Positions 15,267 through 20,006 of a stretch of DNA of 20,006 bases are shown here, piece by piece. This DNA is from JBGPYB01 sp041493035 (lineage in GTDB: Bacteria > Acidobacteriota > Vicinamibacteria > Fen-336), in assembly GCA_041493035.1 (NCBI GenBank), contig JBGPYB010000088.1, positions 1-20,006 of the forward strand, in the 5' to 3' direction. Every line of letters begins with the position of its first letter. Position 1 is the first letter of the stretch. The notes under the pieces were generated by a model. It did no database searches, was not told the origin of the DNA, and worked only from the letters and a program-made list of their open reading frames with translations. The position numbers and the translations under genes are program-made.

Positions 15267-17212
15267 GCTCGTTTCACGAGGACGATCCTCTCGAGAAGAG
15301 CTACGACTCGAGGCTCCTTCTCCGCCTCCTCGGGTACTTGAAGCCCTACAAAGAGGCCGTCGCCCTATCGTTTGTCCTCATCATCCTGATGGCCGGGCTC
15401 GACCTCGTGGGCCCCTACCTCACGAAGATCGCCATCGACCGCTACATCAAGCAGGGGGACGCCGAGGGCCTCGCCCGCGTCGCGCTGCTCTATGCCCTCA
15501 CGCTGCTCGCGGCCTTCGCCGTGCGCTTCGGGCAGGTCTTCATCCTCCAGATGACGGGGCAGAAGATCATGCTGGACATGCGCCGGCAGATTTTCGGCCA
15601 CATCCAACGCCTGGAGATCGCCTACTTCGACAAGAACCCCGTGGGGCGCCTCATCACCCGCGTGACGACCGACGTCGACGCCGTGAACGAGCTTTTCACC
15701 TCGGGCGTCGTGACGGTCTTCGGCGATCTCTTCACCCTCCTCGGGATCATGGGGGTGATGCTGGCGCTCAACTGGAAGCTGGCTCTCGTCACTTTCGCGG
15801 TTCTGCCCTTCTTCTTTGTCGTCACCAACTGGTTCCGGAGGGGCGCGCGCGAATCCTTCCGGGAAACGCGGAAGTGGGTGGCGCGCATCAACGCCTTCCT
15901 CCAGGAGAACCTGACGGGGATGTCGGTGGTGCAGCTCTTCAGGCGGGAAGAGAGAAGCGCCACGGCCTTCGCGGGGATCAACCGCAAGCACGCCGACGCC
16001 AACCTCGACGCGATCTTCTACTACGCGGTGTTCTACCCCGCCATCGACATCCTGGCCGCGGTGGCGGTGGCGCTGATCCTGTTGTACGGCGGCGGTCGCG
16101 TGCTGGCGGGGACGCTGACGATGGGGGCGCTCGTTGCCTTCATTCAGTACACGGAGCGCTTCTGGCGGCCGATCTCCGACCTTTCGGAGAAGTTCAACAT
16201 CCTGCAAGCGGCCATGGCGTCGTCGGAGCGGATCTTCCTTCTCCTGGACACGGCGCCGATGATCGTCGCGCCGCCTTCCCCGGTGCGCCTCGCGTCGGTG
16301 GAAGGGCGCGTGGCTTTCGAGAACGTCTGGTTCACGTATCAAGGTTCGACCGCCACGGACTCGACCACTGCTGCGAGCGAAGCGGGATTCACTCCCGCGG
16401 AGCCCCGCGAGAGCCAGACGCCGCGGGGCGAGCGAGCGGGGGTCCAAGGGGGGGCGGCGCAGCCCCCCCTTGCTCAATGGGTCCTGCGCGACATCGACTT
16501 CGTCGTCCACCCGGGGAAGAGCGTTGCGCTCGTGGGAGCGACGGGGGCGGGGAAGACGTCGATCATCAGCCTGCTCACCCGCTTCTACGACGTACAGAAG
16601 GGGCGCATCGCCCTTGACGGCGTCGACGTGCGGGACCTGGATCCGGCGCAGCTCCGCTCATCGCTGGCTTTGGTACTTCAGGACGTCCATCTTTTCAGCG
16701 GGACCATCGCCTCTAACATCCGCCTCGGCTCGGCGATTTCCGACGAGCGAGTGCGAGCCGCCGCGAAGGCCGTCCACGCCCACCGCTTCATCGAGGCGAT
16801 GTCTCAGGGATACGACACCGAGGTCAGGGAGCGCGGCGCGACGCTCTCGGTGGGGCAGAAGCAGCTCCTGTCCTTCGCCCGGGCCCTGGCCCACGATCCC
16901 CGGGTCCTGATCCTCGACGAAGCGACGTCGTCGGTCGACACCGAGACCGAGGGCCTCATTCAGGATGCTCTCAAGGTGCTCCTGAAGAACCGCACGGCCA
17001 TCGTCATCGCCCACCGGCTCTCGACGATCCAGAACGTCGACGAGATCCTGGTGATGCACAAAGGGCGGATCCGCGAGCGAGGATCGCACCAGCAGCTTCT
17101 CACGCAGCGCGGCCTGTACTGGAAGCTCTACCAGCTCCAGTACAAGGACCAGGAGACGACACCCGCTCCACGTAGCCCCGAAGGAGAGGCGGCGGCGTCT
17201 CCCGCGTCCTGA
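15263..17212 (+). CDS. ABC exporter half-transporter, catalytic-site subunit
   Basis: This is the partner of the preceding ABC half, 649 residues from a GTG that overlaps its stop by 4 nt. The transmembrane domain (about 30-325) is followed by an ATPase domain with Walker A GATGAGKT (425-432), Walker B LILDE with Glu553, and His584. The signature is LSVGQ (528-532) instead of LSGGQ. It therefore supplies the intact Walker motifs for the active site and the altered signature for the degenerate site, as expected of this class. Between the A-loop Tyr359 and the strand WVLRDIDF (406-413), where relatives have about 4-7 residues, this protein has roughly 45 (about 361-405) encoded by hairpin-rich DNA. 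A Pro/Ala-rich tail ends the protein. Confidence 0.92.
   Translation: MSSFHEDDPLEKSYDSRLLLRLLGYLKPYKEAVALSFVLIILMAGLDLVGPYLTKIAIDRYIKQGDAEGLARVALLYALTLLAAFAVRFGQVFILQMTGQKIMLDMRRQIFGHIQRLEIAYFDKNPVGRLITRVTTDVDAVNELFTSGVVTVFGDLFTLLGIMGVMLALNWKLALVTFAVLPFFFVVTNWFRRGARESFRETRKWVARINAFLQENLTGMSVVQLFRREERSATAFAGINRKHADANLDAIFYYAVFYPAIDILAAVAVALILLYGGGRVLAGTLTMGALVAFIQYTERFWRPISDLSEKFNILQAAMASSERIFLLLDTAPMIVAPPSPVRLASVEGRVAFENVWFTYQGSTATDSTTAASEAGFTPAEPRESQTPRGERAGVQGGAAQPPLAQWVLRDIDFVVHPGKSVALVGATGAGKTSIISLLTRFYDVQKGRIALDGVDVRDLDPAQLRSSLALVLQDVHLFSGTIASNIRLGSAISDERVRAAAKAVHAHRFIEAMSQGYDTEVRERGATLSVGQKQLLSFARALAHDPRVLILDEATSSVDTETEGLIQDALKVLLKNRTAIVIAHRLSTIQNVDEILVMHKGRIRERGSHQQLLTQRGLYWKLYQLQYKDQETTPAPRSPEGEAAASPAS
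16382..16472. repeat. Triple-hairpin repeat insertion inside ABC gene
   Basis: Three perfect inverted repeats follow each other. The first is GCGGGA/TCCCGC (16382-16387 and 16393-16398, 5-nt loop). The second is GCCCCGCG/CGCGGGGC (16402-16409 and 16422-16429, 12-nt loop). The third is CAAGGGGGGGC/GCCCCCCCTTG (16445-16455 and 16462-16472, 6-nt loop). The DNA is far more structured than its surroundings, yet the ABC frame stays open. The sequence differs from the fad operon repeats. Confidence 0.7.
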
Positions 17213-17215
17213 CGG

Positions 17216-18469
17216 CTACCGGGTGCGAGCGAGGTAGTCCCAGACGAGCGTCGACATGGCTCGCACGCCGAGGGGGAGAATGGCCTCGTCGATGTCGAAG
17301 TCGGGCGTGTGGATCTGCGACGTGAAGCCCTTCGCCGCGTTTCGGATCCCCACCTTGAAGTAGAGCGCCGGAACTTTCTGGGCGAACAGTGCGAAGTCCT
17401 CGGCCCCCATCTGCGCCTTGACCTCGCGGACCTTGTCCTTGCCGTAGACGCGATCGAGGCTGGGCACCGAGGCGCGGGTGAGCGCCGCCTCGTTCATCGT
17501 CGCCGGGTTCGCCGTTCCGATGAAGCGCAAGGTGGCCGTCGTGCCGTGGGCCTCGGCGACGCCTTTCACCGTGCGGTACATCCGCTCCACGATGTCCTTC
17601 CGGACCGCGGGATCGAGGGTGCGCAGAGTCCCCTCCATCGTGACGCTGTCGGCGATGATGTTGAAGCGGTTCCCTCCGTGGATCTGGCCGATGGTGAGGA
17701 CGTGGGGATCGCGGGAATCGATTTGCCGCGAGACGATGAGCTGGAGCGCCCCGACCATCTCCGCTGCCACCGGGATCGGGTCGAGCCCTTCGTGGGGATA
17801 GGCGCCGTGGGACTTCTTTCCTTTCACGTCGATGACGAATTGATCGCTCGCCGCGAAGATCGGGCCGATGCTCCAGCCCACTTCGCCGGCTTCGAGATGC
17901 CCGTCCATGTGGAGACCATAGATCGCCTGAGCCTTCGGGGCGTCGAGGACGCCTTCCTTGATCATGAGGTCCGCCCCGCCTTCCTCTCCCTCGGGGGGCC
18001 CCTCTTCCGCGGGCTGGAAAAGGAACACGACCGTTCCGGGCAAGCGATCCTTCATCTTGGAGAGCAGCTCCGCCGTACCCAACACGATGGTCGTGTGGGC
18101 GTCGTGGCCGCAGGCGTGCTTCACGCCCGGGTTCTGGCTCTTGTACGGCGCGTCGCCAACCTCCTGGATCGGCAGAGCGTCGAGGTCCGCGCGTAGCGCC
18201 ACCACCGGGCCGGGCCGGCCACCCTTGAGGACCCCGACCACGCCGGTCTTCGCCACGGGATAGCGGACCTCGAGGCCGAGCGCCTTGAGGCGATCGGCCA
18301 CGAGCTGCCCCGTCCGTGTCTCGCGGTTTCCCAGCTCGGGGTGCATGTGGATGTCGCGCCGGGTTTCGACGAGGGCCGGTGCCATCCGCTCGGCGGCGGC
18401 CTTGATCTCGGCGTCGGGTGTGGCGGCGGTCGCCGCCGCGGCGAAAGCCAGCCAGAGGGCCAGGGTCAT
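17216..18469 (-). CDS. Exported M20 family amidohydrolase
   Basis: This is a zinc metallohydrolase of the M20D group (hippurate, IAA-amino acid or N-acyl-amino acid hydrolases) that cleaves an amide next to a carboxylate. The 417-residue protein starts with a short signal peptide (about 1-16), so it probably acts in the periplasm. Likely metal ligands are Cys120 and His122 in HACGHDAH, Glu156 in QPAEEGP, His187 in GLHMDG and His387 in IHTPDFD. The dimerisation domain (about 205-315) contains the conserved KKSHGAYPHEGLDPI. The ATG follows AGGAGA with 5 nt spacing. The gene lies 13 nt after the methyltransferase stop, so the two are probably cotranscribed. It converges on the ABC operon 3 nt away. 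The substrate cannot be predicted. Confidence 0.9.
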   Translation of the reverse strand: MTLALWLAFAAAATAATPDAEIKAAAERMAPALVETRRDIHMHPELGNRETRTGQLVADRLKALGLEVRYPVAKTGVVGVLKGGRPGPVVALRADLDALPIQEVGDAPYKSQNPGVKHACGHDAHTTIVLGTAELLSKMKDRLPGTVVFLFQPAEEGPPEGEEGGADLMIKEGVLDAPKAQAIYGLHMDGHLEAGEVGWSIGPIFAASDQFVIDVKGKKSHGAYPHEGLDPIPVAAEMVGALQLIVSRQIDSRDPHVLTIGQIHGGNRFNIIADSVTMEGTLRTLDPAVRKDIVERMYRTVKGVAEAHGTTATLRFIGTANPATMNEAALTRASVPSLDRVYGKDKVREVKAQMGAEDFALFAQKVPALYFKVGIRNAAKGFTSQIHTPDFDIDEAILPLGVRAMSTLVWDYLARTR

Positions 18470-18482
18470 TCCAGTCTCCTTG

Positions 18483-20006
18483 TCACAGCGTCACGTAAAC
18501 GGGCCGCGATCCCACGTCCTCGAACCAGCAGACGTGCTCGTCGACCATGTCCAGCTTGACGACGTAAGGAGCCGCGGCATCGGGAAGGACCGCATCCACC
18601 GGCACAAGGGCGCGCTCGCCCGCCGCGACGTCGCGGGGAAGAACGCCACGGGCGAAATCCATGTGGATGAGGCGGCGTTCGGGGGTCAGGAGCTGGAGGC
18701 CGAGGCGCACCTTTCCCGCTTCGTCGCCACCGCGGAGCCACAGGGTGTCTCCCTCGTTCGTCACCGTAACCGTGCCGCGGAGAGCGGCGCCGTCGCGGAC
18801 GATGTCGGGTTCGATCCGCGCTCGCAGCGTCCGTGGTGCGCGCGAATCGACCAGGCGCGTCCCCTTCGCGCAAACGAGAACCGGGTGACTCAGGATCGAT
18901 TGGAGGACGAATGAGTCGAAGGGGACGGCCTTGTCTCCGACACGCACCCGCCATCGCTCCGACGGCTCCGTCCTCGCCTTCTCGAGGTCCTCCGGCGAGA
19001 AGGAGAGGATCGGCTCGTAGTGGGGGACGAGGCGCACGTCGTCGAAGCCCGCCTCCCGACCGTAGCGCACAGCCTCGGCGAGATGGATCTCCCGCTCGCA
19101 GACGCCGTGTTCCAGCATCTCGCCGCGGGATTTTTCGCTCTCGGCGTGCCCTTCCCCCGGCTCCGCGAGGAGGAACTGCCCGCCCTGCTGAAGGACGCGG
19201 AAGGCCTCACGGAACACGGCGGGAATGTCGGGGACGTGGTGGAGTGCGTCGATGACGATAACGGCGTCCACCGAGGCCGTGGCGATGGGAAGCGCCGTCA
19301 TGTCTCCCGACACGGGGCGGAACGGAAGGTTCTCGCGGGTGAAGCGGTCGCGGCCCACGCGCAGGAGCGTCGGAGCGATGTCGAGGGTGACGGGGCGATA
19401 GCCGAACTTCGCGAGGAGGTCGCTCACCCAAGCGGCGCCGCCGCCGAGGTCCAGCACGAGGCCGCTCCGCGGGACCCGCATGTTCTGGGCGACGGTCGCG
19501 AAGGCGTGGAGCAGCCGGGCGTTCTGGTCGCGGTCGACTGAGTTGAAGGGCTTCGTGACGTTGTGGTGGACGTCCTTCTCCTGGGCGTAGCGGCGGATCT
19601 CTGCCTCGCGGTTCTCCGTCTTCTCCGGGACGATCTCGCCGGCGACGAGACGCGCCCAGGCCGCCGCATCCGGGGGCGTCCCGAGGGCGGCTTCTCTCTC
19701 TCGCCAAGCCTCCAGAACGGGAGCGTGGGCGGCGGCCAAGCGGCCGAGCCACTCCAGCGACGACGCTGTGTCGCCGATGCGCTCGGGTGCGGCATCCCCT
19801 GCCGACAGCGTGGCCAGAGGCTCGACGACGCTTTCGCCGCAGGCGGCGAGGGCCGCGGCAGCGGCGAACCGGACGGGGCGGTACGGATCGGCGAGGAGCG
19901 GACGGAGCCGGTTTCCGAGCGCAGCGTCTCGGCACTCGCCGGTGGCGAGAGCCGCCGCCGCGCGGACAATCCAGACTCGATCGACGAGGTAGTTGCCGAT
20001 CACGTC
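18483..20006 (-). CDS. HEAT-repeat / SAM methyltransferase / beta-sandwich fusion (5' partial)
   Basis: The frame is open at the window edge, so the N-terminus is missing; the GTG at 20003 is probably internal. About 507 residues are visible. The first 65 or so look like HEAT-type helical repeats (VRAAAALATG, VRFAAAAALAACG). A linker leads to a class I methyltransferase domain (about 150-380) with SAM motif VLDLGGGAAWVSDLL (183-197), acidic LDIA (207-210), SGDMTALPI (232-240) and VLQQGGQFLLAEPG (270-283). The last 110 residues are a beta-sandwich with VTVTNEGDTLWL and a VDEHVCWFEDVGSRP ending, a domain type often attached to glycan-related methyl- and glycosyltransferases. A role in surface polysaccharide or other secondary modification is a guess. 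It is probably in an operon with the M20 hydrolase. Confidence 0.8.
   Translation of the reverse strand, partial: DVIGNYLVDRVWIVRAAAALATGECRDAALGNRLRPLLADPYRPVRFAAAAALAACGESVVEPLATLSAGDAAPERIGDTASSLEWLGRLAAAHAPVLEAWREREAALGTPPDAAAWARLVAGEIVPEKTENREAEIRRYAQEKDVHHNVTKPFNSVDRDQNARLLHAFATVAQNMRVPRSGLVLDLGGGAAWVSDLLAKFGYRPVTLDIAPTLLRVGRDRFTRENLPFRPVSGDMTALPIATASVDAVIVIDALHHVPDIPAVFREAFRVLQQGGQFLLAEPGEGHAESEKSRGEMLEHGVCEREIHLAEAVRYGREAGFDDVRLVPHYEPILSFSPEDLEKARTEPSERWRVRVGDKAVPFDSFVLQSILSHPVLVCAKGTRLVDSRAPRTLRARIEPDIVRDGAALRGTVTVTNEGDTLWLRGGDEAGKVRLGLQLLTPERRLIHMDFARGVLPRDVAAGERALVPVDAVLPDAAAPYVVKLDMVDEHVCWFEDVGSRPVYVTL

Noticed and set aside
16139..16150. FadR half-site-like TCATTCA in the ABC gene
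   Set aside because: Only a single half-site within coding sequence, without an inverted partner.

Overview
The window is GC-rich, gene-dense bacterial chromosome with short intergenic gaps and many 1-4 nt start/stop overlaps. The TPR/BACON protein, the zinc-ribbon Ser/Thr kinase with a PEGA domain, the folK-deoxynucleoside kinase pair and the Bacillus-like fad genes suit an uncultured Acidobacteriota-type lineage. That placement is an inference, because no rRNA or other phylogenetic marker is present.

Left edge (1-508): two short minus-strand remnants of toxin-antitoxin type genes. One is a minimal nucleotidyltransferase that has lost its catalytic motif. The other is an antitoxin-like protein without its N-terminus.

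Fatty-acid degradation operon (509-7671, minus strand, transcribed right to left): a FadR-type TetR repressor, a long-chain acyl-CoA ligase, a FadN-type hydroxyacyl-CoA dehydrogenase/enoyl-CoA hydratase, a DUF559 nuclease gene, and a FadE-type acyl-CoA dehydrogenase. fadR-ligase and ligase-fadN overlap by 1 and 4 nt. A good promoter and a perfect FadR-like operator (TGAATGA-4 nt-TCATTCA) lie directly in front of fadR, so the operon is probably autoregulated and induced by acyl-CoA. The thiolase gene that sits between fadN and fadE in Bacillus is absent. That position holds the DUF559 gene, flanked by inverted copies of a GC-rich palindromic repeat. A third copy of the same repeat lies in frame inside fadN.

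Middle (7707-11406): a lipoprotein with a DUF5666-like domain (minus), a membrane-anchored TPR/BACON protein (plus) and a Ser/Thr kinase (minus, convergent with the BACON gene).

Plus-strand block (11464-17212): folK and a deoxynucleoside kinase (1-nt overlap), then an SprT-like metalloprotease and the two halves of a heterodimeric ABC exporter (two 4-nt overlaps). The second ABC half carries a large hairpin-rich in-frame insertion next to its ATP site.

Right edge (17216-20006, minus): an exported M20 amidohydrolase, preceded by a HEAT/methyltransferase/beta-sandwich fusion protein that runs off the window.

The main unusual theme is palindromic repeats that live inside or hug protein-coding genes: a DUF559 cassette with inverted repeat ends, and in-frame repeat insertions in two conserved enzymes.
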